Shown here: piece by piece, positions 38,905 to 52,186 of the stretch
Position numbering within the stretch: position 1 is the stretch's first letter
Layout of the letters: each line of letters begins with the position of its first letter
Source: Utricularia gibba
Lineage: Eukaryota > Streptophyta > Magnoliopsida > Lamiales > Lentibulariaceae
Length of the DNA stretch: 64,000 nt
NCBI GenBank assembly: GCA_002189035.1
Contig: NEEC01000029.1
Span: 62,001 to 126,000 of the forward strand
Reading direction: 5' to 3'
The notes under the pieces: model-generated
The model's input: only the letters and a program-made list of their open reading frames with translations
Told to the model about the DNA's origin: nothing
Database searches by the model: none
Position numbers and translations under genes: made by a program

Positions 38905-39121
38905 ATACTAATCGGTTCAATCGAGGAAAATCATCGCGAAAGAATCGCAGCTACAGAATCAAGTTGGCCAGTCCCTGCCATAAACTTTGGAAACGATTAC
39001 ACAACTAGCATACATAAACCTTAGTACCGTAGTACATCTTGAGATAACTGGGATTGAATACTTCAATAATCTCGTTCAAAGACTTCTGATCTGCTTCCGC
39101 ACCATCGATCTCCATGTCCAT
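36336..39121 (-). CDS. PRIM1: DNA primase small (catalytic) subunit
   Basis: PRIM1 makes the RNA primers that DNA polymerase alpha extends at replication origins and Okazaki fragments. Sixteen short exons were traced on the minus strand: 39121-39028, 38821-38771, 38698-38523, 38444-38367, 38293-38182, 38018-37934, 37860-37809, 37723-37662, 37585-37470, 37396-37284, 37157-37089, 36996-36939, 36856-36783, 36696-36648, 36570-36491 and 36401-36336. All phases close at 444 residues. Catalytic aspartates lie in [15 protein letters not shown]; zinc ligands are in [14 protein letters not shown]; the nucleotide site is in [18 protein letters not shown]. Also conserved are [51 protein letters not shown] and the final NVLSW. 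Confidence 0.96.
38871..38902. repeat. A32 homopolymer in PRIM1 intron 1
   Basis: Thirty-two consecutive A on the plus strand, hence T32 in the primase pre-mRNA, ending about 50 nt before the intron 1 acceptor. It may serve as an extreme polypyrimidine tract; its length is probably unstable and poorly assembled. Confidence 0.9.
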
Positions 39122-40696
39122 TTTACTGAATTCAGTTCCCTTCAAACAAATTCAACTTCTCCTGAAACCAGATCAAGAAAAGCATTAATTACACCAAGGA
39201 AAAAGACTGCTCAAAATTAAAACCCTTGGGAATGCATGATCCAACGAATAGAACGCATAAAGGCCCCCATTTACACTAAACGGCGATGATACGAGAGCGA
39301 GACTTCACCCCGAACGGAGAAAAATGCGGGAAGAAGTCTGCAGAGTACGACATTTTTGGCGCGAAAACTAACGTGGGCCGTTACGGAATCGGATCATAGA
39401 TTGGGCCAGTAGCATATTACGGCCCATTACAATGCTCAATTATTATATTATTATTATTAACAGTGGCAAAAATCTGTCTTGGTTTCCGGAGAAACTCGCG
39501 CTTCTTGTCCTCGCAGCCGTAGTATCTACCCTCGCCTTCGCCGGCCACCAGAGGTTATTTAGGCCTAGAATGAAGATGAGGTTTTCGTTCGCTGGATATC
39601 TGATTTGGTTCCGAATACAGAAGTGAGACTTTCCGGGGAATGGCCATGAATTGGTCATAGGTTGATCGGTATTCTTGATCTGGTTGTTTTTGCTGTTAAA
39701 ATGTGCCGTTTTCCCACGGACACTCGAACAGTTTCGTTCGATGTTCGTACCCATTTTTGAACTGTTACTCGAACCGGCTTCGCAACTCGTGATGATCGGA
39801 TACTCTCCCACCCACCAGAACCACCAGCGCGGTGGACCCAATAGCCGATTGCGCCGCCGTACTCCGGTGCCTCCTCTCTGTATCCATATCGCGGAAGCAA
39901 TCGCCCATCCGTTTCCTCTTATCGAGGCGATAGTTCTCATTGATTAATTCACGCTTTGCCGTTTTGTATGACATGGAGAGATATTTGCCGATTTTGAAAG
40001 GAGCCTTGTCTGCTTTCTGGTAAAGCAATGGATATGCATTGAGTATTCTTCTTCTATCCCATTGGAATTTTGTGATGGATCTTTAAAACCAATATGCCTT
40101 ATCCCCTCACCGTCACTCTTTATTCTTCTTCTTCGTCGTCTTTTTCTCACCCTTTTTCACGATCCACAGGTAGAATTCTGAATGTCATCGATGATCGACA
40201 CAGTTAACATTTTCAGGGAGTGATACAAATTACAGATGAGCGGCAATAATTGCGCAAAGATGCGTTCTTTCTACCCTTTTTCTGGTGTGATTAGTGATTA
40301 CCATTTTCAACTGAATTTCTTGCGTGGTAAACGGCAGTCTGGTGTCGGGCGACGACATTATCCACCAACTCAAATGATTCATCCTTAAACAATCTTGAAA
40401 CATAAATGTCGCGGCAGCTGGCATGGCCCTTCTCTCCTGACTCATCAAGATTCAATTTTTAATCTTGAGAATTTTTACAGTTTCTTCAACCCCTACGATT
40501 AACCCGAGTAAATAGAAAAACTTTGCTTTTTCTAGTTTCTTCCACACCTCCGATTTTTACTGGCAGATTCTTTTCGTCCTTATTTATTCCCTGCACGGGT
40601 TGTCATCTTAGTTCCAAGTTCATCGCTGTGCTGTGTGTGCTTCCCCGTAGTAAAAAACGATATTTGATTTGTGGGTTTCGCTGGTTCATCGAAATC
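39122..40696. other. PRIM1/UGE divergent spacer with an unassigned open region
   Basis: Next to PRIM1 lie an E2F site and TGGGCC/GGCCCA elements near 39,375-39,425. The 39,440-40,150 stretch is less AT-rich and open in several frames on the minus strand (up to 165 residues), with no recognisable motif. The UGE leader occupies the right end. A conserved gene here cannot be excluded. Confidence 0.4.
39355..39366. promoter_or_regulatory. E2F binding site of PRIM1
   Basis: TTTGGCGCGAAA matches the E2F consensus (TTTSGCGC) on both strands and lies 234 bp upstream of the PRIM1 ATG. Primase is a known E2F-regulated S-phase gene, so this is very likely functional. Confidence 0.75.
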
Positions 40697-42681
<1,985 letters not shown>

Positions 42682-43017
42682 TCACTCAGGATTATTAGCT
42701 GTGTTTGTACCATTCTGTTTCCTTCAAGGGACTCAGTCTGCTCCCAGTCTTTATCTTCCAGGCGCTGAAATAATAACATCTACCTCTCTTTTTAATCCAT
42801 ACTGGGAACCTATCTCTACAAGCCCTCTTTCCACTACTCCATATTACCCATTTTGAAAGTAATGCCTCATCTTTGAGGAAATGTGCTACAACTGTTAAGG
42901 GCCATTGCCAAAGTTATGATAAAAATGGGCCACAATGTGTTAAGTAACCGTGAAGCAGTAGTAGCAGCGCACTGCAAGATCATAATGCAGAAGTCAGTCC
43001 ACAGGTATGAATCTGAG
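42682..43017. other. Tail-to-tail spacer, UGE and CBL
   Basis: Probable 3' UTRs of the convergent UGE and CBL genes; no other feature. Confidence 0.5.
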
Positions 43018-44241
43018 TTAGCTGACCAGGTCCGAGTCTTTAGCCTGGCTATCCACAATGAAGCCTGGAAATATCATTGTAATGTCCCTGCCAAAACACA
43101 AGGTTCCGAGTTCGGTGTTGAATTCGATTTCGATTGTAAGTAGCAACAAAGAAAGAGATGGATACCAACCTGAGGTGGGGAATGGTTATGTTACTGATAA
43201 GAGAAGGATACTTGGCAACAAGCAGTTTCCATTCTTCAAAGTCTATTTTCCCCTTGTGTTTCAGATCAGACTCTTGCATCGTCTGCAACACAACCATAGC
43301 GCTTGTTAGAGAATCAAGCTTCAAACCACATCTTGGAAGAAGAAGAGTGATGGTTTGAACGCTACCCTTTCGACTATTACATCCACTTCTTCTTCAGAGA
43401 GATGCAACTCACAATCACTGACTGCAGCCAGCAGCATTTTCTTCAACTGATATTGATAAAAAAAAAAAGAAGCGGTTATATGCCAAGAGAATATAGGATA
43501 TAGGTGGCTGATGGCTTGATACTCACCCCTTCTCGTTCGATATACCCTGTACCCATCACATCATACAATCTGAAAGCAACTGCAGAGAAGCAAACATATC
43601 CTCTGCATCAGCCTCAGGTATAAAAAAACTATGTTGTATGAGGAATTTTTGTCACTCACAGGCTACTTTATCTGATCTCGGTGTGTCAGGGTGGAAAATG
43701 TTTAATGTGTGAACGAATTCTCCGAACTCGATGACCCCATTAACCTTGAGATCAAAGAGCTCAAATAGCTAAAACAAAGAACTTTGGTTAAATCCTTGCG
43801 CAGAAGTGCCAAAATATAAGCAAAAGGCATAAACAAACGCAGAACCTTTTCAGCAAGCAGATTCTTCTTGCTGCTATTATTATAAAGTGCCATCAAGAAC
43901 TCTTCCTGTGGCAAAAGTATCACAATTGAAAACTTGAACAAATAAAGGATCTTGGAATCAGGGAACACTACTGATCTAACCGAAGTTGTACCTTGTGAAT
44001 TTTACCATCATTGATCAATGAGCGGCTTACTTCATCGAACAGTTTATGGAGAGCCTCCACTTGGTTCAGAGTAACTGCGAAAACCCATAACTCAGAAGCC
44101 GTTTAAAGAACCACCAAAAAGCAGGTCTAGAACATGACAATGACGACTCACACGCTGTTGCAGAAGCAAGGGATTCGAGTTCCTGCAGATCGGGGGACCC
44201 TTAACCTCTGTTGGTTTAAAACAACACAATGCTTTAAGCAT
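43018..44241 (-). CDS. CBL: Calcineurin B-like calcium sensor (CBL), one frame break
   Basis: CBL proteins bind calcium through four EF hands and recruit CIPK kinases to membranes. Eight exons on the minus strand: 44241-44152, 44074-43992, 43905-43846, 43768-43660, 43579-43527, 43446-43366, 43282-43170 and 43087-43018. Visible are [93 protein letters not shown] and [11 protein letters not shown]. The start [17 protein letters not shown] is in a different frame from [14 protein letters not shown]; one extra base in the run of five at 44192-44196 joins them. The start is therefore inferred. A Cys pair near the N-terminus could be acylated; no MGC myristoylation motif is present. The CBL subtype is unresolved. 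Confidence 0.88.
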
Positions 44242-46177
44242 ATTTTAGCAAATGAACACCAACTTCCTGCGAAAGTCAATGAACGAATTCAGGAAACCCA
44301 AAAGAAAGAACTTTGCCTCAAACCCACAAACCGTACCATCCTTCTTCAACTCTTACAGAGACGGGTAGTATTTGATTCAGGAGAATCAAGTGAAATACTC
44401 ACCAGTCACCACGCAGTATCCGCCCCACTCAACACTTGTTCTCTGTAGCTGAATTGACCATCCCCTCAACAAGTGGCTAACCTTTTATGAACAATTTGGC
44501 AATATACCATTTTTTTGTGTTTTCCGCCTCTGACTAAATCTCCCAGTTGCCTTCAATCGGGGATACCTCCATCGCACACAGAAGACTTGGCGGTTATGTC
44601 AATATACAGTTTGATTTTCCCATCTACATTAAATAAAATAAATTGACCATGAAAAAAGAATATCAATTATTTACTCCATTTAAATATAATAAATAAGGAG
44701 ACGAGAATATACTGAAGCTAACTAAAACTTCTAGCTTCAAATAGTGTCGTTTCAAAAACAATTTTGGTATCAAATATAAATAATTTTATATTCAATGTAA
44801 TGCTAGAAATCTTGTAAATATATTTTACATTCCTTAAAAAGAGAGAACATAAAAATATAAAAATAGTATGTACGAAGTGAATAATATCATATAAGTAGAA
44901 GATTTATTGTTAAATTTTTTTAAAAAAAATATAGAGATTTAATATATATTTTATTAAAAATATTTATAAGAAATTATATTTTTTAATAAAATGGAAATAT
45001 ACACCATAATCTTTTTCCACGAGTTTGACTTTGCGGGGATCCGCTTCACGCCACGTGTCCCAAGAATAGTGGTCGACATTTTTTCTATTGGTCCACAAGT
45101 TGTAATTTTCTATATAGGTGGATATATACCTCGAAAATTAAATTAAAAAAATAGAATTAATACTATACTTTGCACCTTGGGTTATTATTAACCCAAACAT
45201 GGTACCACTTGCTCTGCGTCAATGTTATAAATATATTTCGATCTTAAAAAGATAATCGCCCGATCACGACGAATTCGAGTAAATCTGTAAAATTGACGAT
45301 ATTAATTAAAATAATAATATTTTGAAAATGTCAAATTAGCATATTCCCTCTTGTGTCCTGTAGCATCACAGCATGCATGCACAAGCACGGAAACTGGTGG
45401 CGGAGGGATTTTTTTAACCAATGAAATATAAAATATTTGATTAATAAATTAGTTTGACATTATAAGGGTAATTTAGGAAATCAAAAAAAGTAAATGGGCT
45501 TATTGACCTGGGCTCAAGTTTGAGCCTAAGCCTGACTATTTTAAATAACTATTAAATTATAAATTACTTTAAAAATAATTTTATTATCAAATATAAATAA
45601 TTTTATCACATAAAACTCAAAAACTTAACTAGTATTTGATTGATGGAAGTTAAATAAAATAAATTTAATATAGAGAAATTAATTTTTTTGGATAACATTT
45701 ACTTATTGAAATTAGAAATGAAATTAATTGGTTTTTAAGTAAAGCAAAAGAAGAATGTGATTTAAAATAAAACTCTAAATAAGAAATTAAAAAACGCATG
45801 TAATCATGAACATATTTCATCTTATAATTTATAATTTTACTTTTAAATCTATATGATCTCATCAATGAAAAATACTTTTAGAAGTAGTTATTTTTAAGAT
45901 GTTACAAAATTTATTTTCTACTCTTTGAAAATTATTTATCAAAAAATATTTTTCAATAAGTTATACCAAGCATAACCTAAGATTCATATATATTCATGTT
46001 TTTGAATTTTCTGAAGAATTCCTATGTATGATGGATTCTACAAAACCCATACAGAAAGTAACAAACCAATAAGCAATATGAACTTTACATGTTGCTATCA
46101 ATGGAGTTGTTCAACCTACCTTGAAAGTGATCCTGAAAGTAGGCCAGTGGGCAATGATGGCAGCAAATCTGTGTTCA
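44242..46177. other. AT-rich spacer
   Basis: Mostly AT-rich (44,620-45,950), with no ORF of note. An ABRE-like CCACGTGTCC occurs at about 45,051. The CBL promoter lies at the left; the PPR 3' flank lies at the right. Confidence 0.5.
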
Positions 46178-47995
46178 TCAGTGGCTACAAGAACAAGTTC
46201 CTTGTCTGAAGCAGTGGTATGTGTTTCTATCCCTGACAAAGATTTCTCTTTGATAGATCACTGATATTAGTTTTGTATAGTTATGGCAATCCCTGCACAT
46301 TCTTACATTTCTGGCTATTCTTATGGGACTTCCCTCAGCTGTCTCCATTAGTGAAAAAGCAATTGCCAGCTTCTGGCTATGAGACCTCAGCCTCTGCTTC
46401 TTCTCTTGCTCATCTACATCAAGCAGAACTTGTGATGTGTCTGCAGAATACCCCTCAAATCTCAGCTGCCACTCCATCTGATGAAGCATTTCATAGATGG
46501 CATGGCTTCTAGAATGTGACCGGTCATTCGACATGAATCTGTGTATTTTCCTCTTTATTACAACGAAGCTAGATCCGGGCTCCTTTTGCAGCCCAGAATG
46601 GACCATTTCTGTCCGGATCTTGGCAGCATCTTGCCATCTTTGAGCCTGGGCATACATATTGCAGAGAACTAGATAGTCACCAGCATTGCTGAAGCTTTTC
46701 TCATGGAGAAGATTGTTGGCTGCTACTTCCCCTATTTCTACATTGCCATGAGCTTTGCATGAACTGAGAAGACTGCGCCAAATGACAGCATTTGGCTCAA
46801 CCTGCATGCTTCTTATGATGTCTAGAGCAGCTTCCAAACGCCCAGCTCTCCCCAAGAGTTCCACCATGCAACCATAATGTTGAATTGTTGGCTGGATTCC
46901 ATGCTCCAGTCTCATTCTGTCAAAATACTCCATTCCCTTTTCAACTAAACCTCCATTGCTACAAGAATTAAGAACTCCCACATATGTCACTTCATCTGGC
47001 TTTAACCCCTCATCCTGCATTTTTGAAAAAATTCTCAGAGCTTCTTCCCAGAGGCCGTGAACTGCTAAGCCAGAAATTACTACGCTATATGATTTCTGAT
47101 TCCTGTTGTCCATTTCTTGAAACAGGAGCAATGCTTTGTCTAAGCTTCCACAGTTCATATACATGTCTATTAAGGATGTGGTCACAGCAACATTGGATTC
47201 AGACAAGTTCCTTAAAATGTAACCATGCACAGACCTCCCATAATCAAGAGCACCTAAATGGTTGCAAGCTGAGAGAACACTCACCAGTGTACTCTCCTCA
47301 GCCCGGCAGCCGCCTTTGCAGTTCATGTCCCTGAAAAGCCGAAGACAATCATTCCATAAGGAGACATATGCATAAGCTGCTATGAGGGAGCTCCAGGAAG
47401 CCACAGTTCTCCTATCCATATGCTCAAAAACGCAGCAAGAATTAGACACTAAACCACATTTCCCATACATGTTAATCAAACTGTTCTGCACAAACACATC
47501 TTCCATAAACCCCAGCTTGTAAACCTGCCCATGGATCTGCATTCCTTCCTTATCTGCAGACAGTTGAGAGCAGGCCTTGATCAGAGGAGGAAATGTGAAG
47601 TTTTCAGGCTCTGCCCCAAATTCCAGCATCTCAAAGTAAGTGTTGATGGCATTTTCTGATTCCATTACCTTTGCATATCCCCTAATCATCACATTGAAAT
47701 CAAAGGAACAAGGATCATCTATTTGTCGAAAAATCGAGCAGGCGTAATCCATGCTGCCCCATTCTGAAAGGGCACACGAAGCTACAAGATTACTAGCGCA
47801 AAATGGACTCAACATCATCCCTAGTTTGATGACTAGGCCATGGAACTGCTTCAACTCCTCCATATTTTTGCATTTCTTCATCTGCAAAACACATTCCTGC
47901 TCTCCCAAGATGAAATCAGCACCTGGGGCGGTTCTGGTATGCTCCTGCAAAATCAAAACCTCATGGGCATGATTCACCAGAGATGCCCCCAACAT
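46178..47995 (-). CDS. PLS-class PPR protein with E and truncated DYW-like domain (At1g31920-like)
   Basis: A single-exon 605-residue pentatricopeptide-repeat protein. These bind organellar RNA; E/DYW members specify C-to-U editing. About ten P, L and S repeats run from residue ~50 to ~430 (for example NSLINMYGKCGLVSNSCCVF, VASWSSLIAAYAYVSLWNDC, TSLIDMYMNCGSLDKALLLF). The E region follows, then a DYW-type region with HSQKLAIAFSL, GSPIRIARNVRMCRDCHNY and IFVRDRNTYHCFRQGTCSCS. The terminal DYW triplet is absent: the protein ends CSCSH. The first half of the catalytic HxE signature reads HSQ, while the CxDCH zinc motif is kept. Deaminase activity is therefore doubtful. No clear transit peptide was judged. 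Confidence 0.93.
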   Translation of the reverse strand: MLGASLVNHAHEVLILQEHTRTAPGADFILGEQECVLQMKKCKNMEELKQFHGLVIKLGMMLSPFCASNLVASCALSEWGSMDYACSIFRQIDDPCSFDFNVMIRGYAKVMESENAINTYFEMLEFGAEPENFTFPPLIKACSQLSADKEGMQIHGQVYKLGFMEDVFVQNSLINMYGKCGLVSNSCCVFEHMDRRTVASWSSLIAAYAYVSLWNDCLRLFRDMNCKGGCRAEESTLVSVLSACNHLGALDYGRSVHGYILRNLSESNVAVTTSLIDMYMNCGSLDKALLLFQEMDNRNQKSYSVVISGLAVHGLWEEALRIFSKMQDEGLKPDEVTYVGVLNSCSNGGLVEKGMEYFDRMRLEHGIQPTIQHYGCMVELLGRAGRLEAALDIIRSMQVEPNAVIWRSLLSSCKAHGNVEIGEVAANNLLHEKSFSNAGDYLVLCNMYAQAQRWQDAAKIRTEMVHSGLQKEPGSSFVVIKRKIHRFMSNDRSHSRSHAIYEMLHQMEWQLRFEGYSADTSQVLLDVDEQEKKQRLRSHSQKLAIAFSLMETAEGSPIRIARNVRMCRDCHNYTKLISVIYQREIFVRDRNTYHCFRQGTCSCSH

Positions 47996-48877
47996 ACTGG
48001 TTCTCTACATCACTCACCACAACCCATGTATAGCAAAAGAAGCACAAAAGCGAATGTACTTCTTGCAGAAACAAAAAAAAAGTGATCGTTTAGTAAATTC
48101 TATATTACTTATTTGTCTTTGCATGAAGGAAATCCAGAAATCACCATTGCTCTGTACATGCGGGGACTTGAGAGTTACATGAAGCAACTTCAGCCACATG
48201 ATTCCGGCTCCTCGTGGATAGGATAACATCGGCTCTTGATAAATGGGCCCCGCAGAGAGCCATTTATTATTATTTTTTTCTTTTGTGGTGGTATCATTTT
48301 GGGCTTCACCAAATTTGTCCAAATGCCAGGTCCATTAAAGTGAGGTCCAAATTCTTTCAATCTGATAATTATTTATAATAGAATAAATACAAAATAACAT
48401 TTTATATTTATTTAAGATATATTCCAACAGTTTTCAAAATAACTCTAAAAAATGATTTTGTATAAATGTTTTTTTGAAGCAATTTGTATTTGATCCACCA
48501 ACTTCAAAAATATAGAAGCAAAACTTGTTTATTGTAATTTATTTAATACAAAGTTTTTATTTTTAATGATATTACTAATTTATCCTCATTAATTATTGGA
48601 ATTAAAATAAAGTGAGGGTAAAATAAGTAATTATATTTAAAAAATGCTTCATTTTTTATAGGAGCACGGTATCTCAACTTATCAAAAAAAAAAAAAAAAA
48701 TTACTTTGAAATTGAAACAGAAACAATGCATATTTTATCCGAAAATCAATTTTAAAAATATTTTTATTGAATTTGGAGTTGTATCAAAACCCACTCTTAT
48801 TATCCTTGTTTGACAAACGCGACTTTATTGAAATTGCAGTGGAAGGAACGGTATCTCCTCCGGCGGCTAGATCGGAT
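47996..48877. other. PPR promoter and PLR 3' flank
   Basis: Mixed composition to 48,350, then AT-rich with an A17 tract at about 48,684. No coding signal. Confidence 0.45.
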
Positions 48878-50054
48878 TCAGACGTACTGCTTCAGATATT
48901 CATGCATTCTCTTGTACTTGACTTGCGGATACAGCGACGAAGCTTCTACATCGTCTTCCCCAAGTTCAAAGTTGGTGGAGCTTCCCTGGTAGAAAATGTG
49001 GTAGAAATGGCAGATCCCGACCTGCTCGGCAAACACAGTGTCTGCATCTGCATAGAACAGGGGTGTTATATGGTAGAAGAAGCGTGATTGGTTCATGCTG
49101 TGAAACCTACCGTTGAGCCTCGCTAGGAAATCCTCTTCCGGAATGGGTGTTTTCTCCAAGGTTTTTCCGGATACCTTCTCCCACTCTGCAACCAGTTCCC
49201 TCTGCGTCAGAAAGTTCTCCTTCGGCCTTATGTGGAGCGTCTTGTTCAGTGTTCGAGGGCCGTCGATCGCCATGACTGTGTACGTTGCCACGTCGTCTTC
49301 ATCCATGAAGATTGCTGGCATGGAAAAAGGGAAAAGACTGTGGATTGCGCTATTCGTATCTTATCAAGAGAGTGAGTAGTATGAAGTAAATGACGGTACT
49401 TTTGACATCTCCGCTTCCATAGATGAAGACTCTGTTTTCCGGCGGAAGAAGGGCGCCCATCTGGGAGAGGTTTCCGGCGAAGTATCCTCCGAAACAATTG
49501 GCAACGACGTAAGTATGTGGGATGTTAGCTTCCTCGATCGCCCTCCTCACCACCATCTTCTCGTCGAACGTGACTCGCCCTGGCGCCAGGGAATGTCCCA
49601 TTCTCCCCGGATCTAACCCGAACTCCGATGGCAAGAACCTCTGCAACACGTAATTCAAGAATACAAAAACGCCATTCATTTAATCATCTTTGCCAGGGGA
49701 GAAGCGAAGCTTCAGTTTCCTCACCTTCACATTCCCTGCTTCTTCAATAGCTTTCACGAGCTCCAGCTGCATCAGCAAATTGTGGCTTCGGAAATGAACG
49801 CCGGACATGGCGCTGATCACGACATCGACCTGCTTCACAGCGTCTACGAGACTCCGGCGATCGGCGAAGGAGGCGTGGAGGATGGTCGCCCCCTGCTTCT
49901 TGAAATGGAGCAGCGTCTGCAACTTGTCGATATCCAAGCCGATCTCTCGGCGGCATAGAACGAATGTCCGGTGCCCTGCCGCGAGGCTCGCCGCCACGAT
50001 CCTCTTACCGATGTACCCCGTTGCGCCAACCACCAAAACTCTACTCTTCGCCAT
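48878..50054 (-). CDS. PLR: Pinoresinol-lariciresinol reductase-like NADPH oxidoreductase
   Basis: PLRs reduce pinoresinol to lariciresinol and secoisolariciresinol in lignan synthesis; they belong to the PIP (isoflavone reductase-like) family of atypical short-chain dehydrogenases. Four exons on the minus strand, 50054-49725, 49640-49400, 49314-49111 and 49047-48878, give 314 residues. The NADPH loop is VVGATGYIGKRI. The PLR-type signature is RFLPSEFGLDPGRMGHSLAP followed by GRVTFDEKM, with the catalytic Lys; phenylcoumaran reductases differ here. Other blocks are HTYVVANCFGGYFAGNLSQM, IFMDEDDVATYT and VGICHFYHIFYQGSSTNFE. The frame extends upstream, but MAKSRVLVVGATGYIG is the usual start. 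Substrate is inferred from the signature only. Confidence 0.9.
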
Positions 50055-50734
50055 CAGGGAAACAGCAGGGGGTGGGGGGCGGCTCTGGGGCGAGACAGAG
50101 GAAGGAGATCGATCCCTTTTATTGACGACTTCATCTGTGGCAGTTGTAGCGGTTTCAGACGTTGAGTTCACATCAACCTTGTCTTTTTTCAATGTTAAAT
50201 AAATTGTTTTGGGCAAATATTATTATTTTTTATATTTTAAATTCTATAATAAATGAAACGCGCACCAAGGGCAATTTAGTCAACAAAACTTTCTTATTTT
50301 TTTCCAGAATTGCGGGGTTGGTTTGGTTGGCACCAACTACTATTTCGCTGGCATGACGTCAGTATGATGCGAATACGAATATTAAAAAATTCGTTACCTA
50401 ACATCCTAAAAATGATAAAATTTCCTAAATTGTAATATAAACAATAAGTTGTCTTTTTAGAATTTGGAGTAGGTGCAGGATTTTAATTTGAATAAAATAT
50501 ACTAAAATTGTAATTAAATAAATTTAATTTAATTAAATATTGATTAAATCACCGAAAGCAGAATTTGAATTTCTTTTCTCCGTCGTCCTGGTTAAGTGGT
50601 TGACAGCTTGTTTTGATGCCTTTTTTTGTATTTGATTTCATCTTCCTGGACGTAAGCACACGCCCACCGGATTCTTCTTTTATCTCTATGGAATAGTTTG
50701 TACGATCCTACCCCGTTTCTCACACTCGACAGCC
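50055..50734. other. PLR/MOB1 divergent promoter region
   Basis: 680 bp between divergent starts, AT-rich in the middle (50,380-50,570); no ORF of interest. Confidence 0.5.
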
Positions 50735-52186
50735 ATGAGTCTCTTCGGCCTTGGCAGGTGAAATTTCATCTTCTTTGTACGGTTATTTCGTGTTGCGTTG
50801 TGGGTGTTTGTGTTTGATCTGGAAGGGGGATTTGGATGTGCTGTTCCCTGATTGGGATCGGCTTTTTAGTTGATGGGTGGATGGCGCGTGTTTTGTCATC
50901 TGGGTGTTTTGCGTATCATGGGATTTTGCCCGTTTCGTGGGTGAAATTTTGACGGAGATTACGAGGTGGGGGATGAAGCTTGTTAATTTAATCTAAGGAA
51001 CTTGTTTTGATGGAAGCTGATTGTAGAATTGGGATTGGTTTATGGCTTTTCAGGGTTTGGTGGAATTCTGTATTGATTCTTGTATTAAATGTTTCTGAAG
51101 CGTTATTGTTGTTTGGGTTGATGTTTTCTGCAGAAATCAGAAAACATTCCGCCCTAAAAAGAGTGGCCCATCAGGAAGCAAGGTAGATAACAGAAGAGAA
51201 GTATCTCTTCAATGATGATGCTGCAAATTGAGCATAAATTAATGACATTCTGTGTTTCTTCTTCTTTTGTTTGTGTTGAGCGTATGAATGAGCGTCGTTT
51301 ATTTCAGGGAGCACAGCTAAGACAACATATTGATGCCACTCTGGGAAGTGGTAACTTGAGAGAAGCCGTAAGGCTACCTCCAGGAGAGGATATCAACGAG
51401 TGGCTAGCCGTCAACAGTAAGCTCTGATACTCACAATGACTCATTTTTGTATCCCCTGTTTTGCTTCTTCTAATCAACCTGAAATTTTCCAACATCCAGC
51501 CGTTGATTTCTTCAACCAGGTGAATCTTCTGTATGGCACTCTCACAGAGTTCTGCACACCAGGGAACTGTCCTACAATGTCTGCTGGCTCAAAGTATGGA
51601 AATTTCACTTATTCTTTCAACTGAAATAGCCCAGATTTATGCATAACTTATACTACGAATTGAATGCAGGTATGAATACAGATGGGCAGATGGGGTGCAG
51701 ATAAAGAAGCCCATAGAAGTTTCTGCTCCAAAATACGTAGAGTATCTAATGGATTGGATCGAAACGCAGCTCGACAACGAGTCAATCTTTCCTCAAAAAC
51801 TTGGTAAATTCACAATCCCCTTCCCTTTGATGGCTTGCTTGAGACAGTCGCTCTCTTCTGCTAACACAAGAGACTTCCAGGCACCCCATTTCCTCATAAC
51901 TTCAAAGAAGTAGTGAAGACCATCTTCAAGCGTCTGTTCCGCGTATACGCCCACATATACCACTCTCACTTTCAGAAGATCGTGAGTCTCAAAGAGGAAG
52001 CTCATCTGAACACATGTTTCAAGCATTTCATACTGTTTACCTGTGTAAGCAACACCCCTTCCGAAGCACTCACTCAATTCATATACCACACCTCACTGTG
52101 ATCTACTGCTGCAGGAATTCCAGCTGATTGATAAGAAGGAACTCGCTCCTCTTCAAGAGCTCATAGAGAGCATCGTCCCCTACTAG
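50735..52186 (+). CDS. MOB1: MOB1 kinase activator
   Basis: MOB1 is the co-activator of NDR/LATS (Hippo-type) kinases and in plants affects growth, cytokinesis and gametogenesis. Seven exons: 50735-50757, 51134-51182, 51308-51416, 51500-51593, 51670-51803, 51881-52044 and 52115-52186, giving 214 residues. The sequence starts [20 protein letters not shown]. It holds [20 protein letters not shown], the zinc ligands in [14 protein letters not shown] (two Cys), the YEYRWADG block, and the His pair in [12 protein letters not shown]. It ends [19 protein letters not shown]. Every splice phase closes and length equals plant MOB1A/B. Confidence 0.97.

Noticed and set aside
43049-43324. Alternative 91-residue ORF at the CBL 3' end
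   Set aside because: It merely reads through the last CBL intron; splice sites and conservation support separate exons.
46984-47334. Long open frame antisense to the PPR gene
   Set aside because: It is a shadow of a long intronless coding sequence; no motif or promoter.
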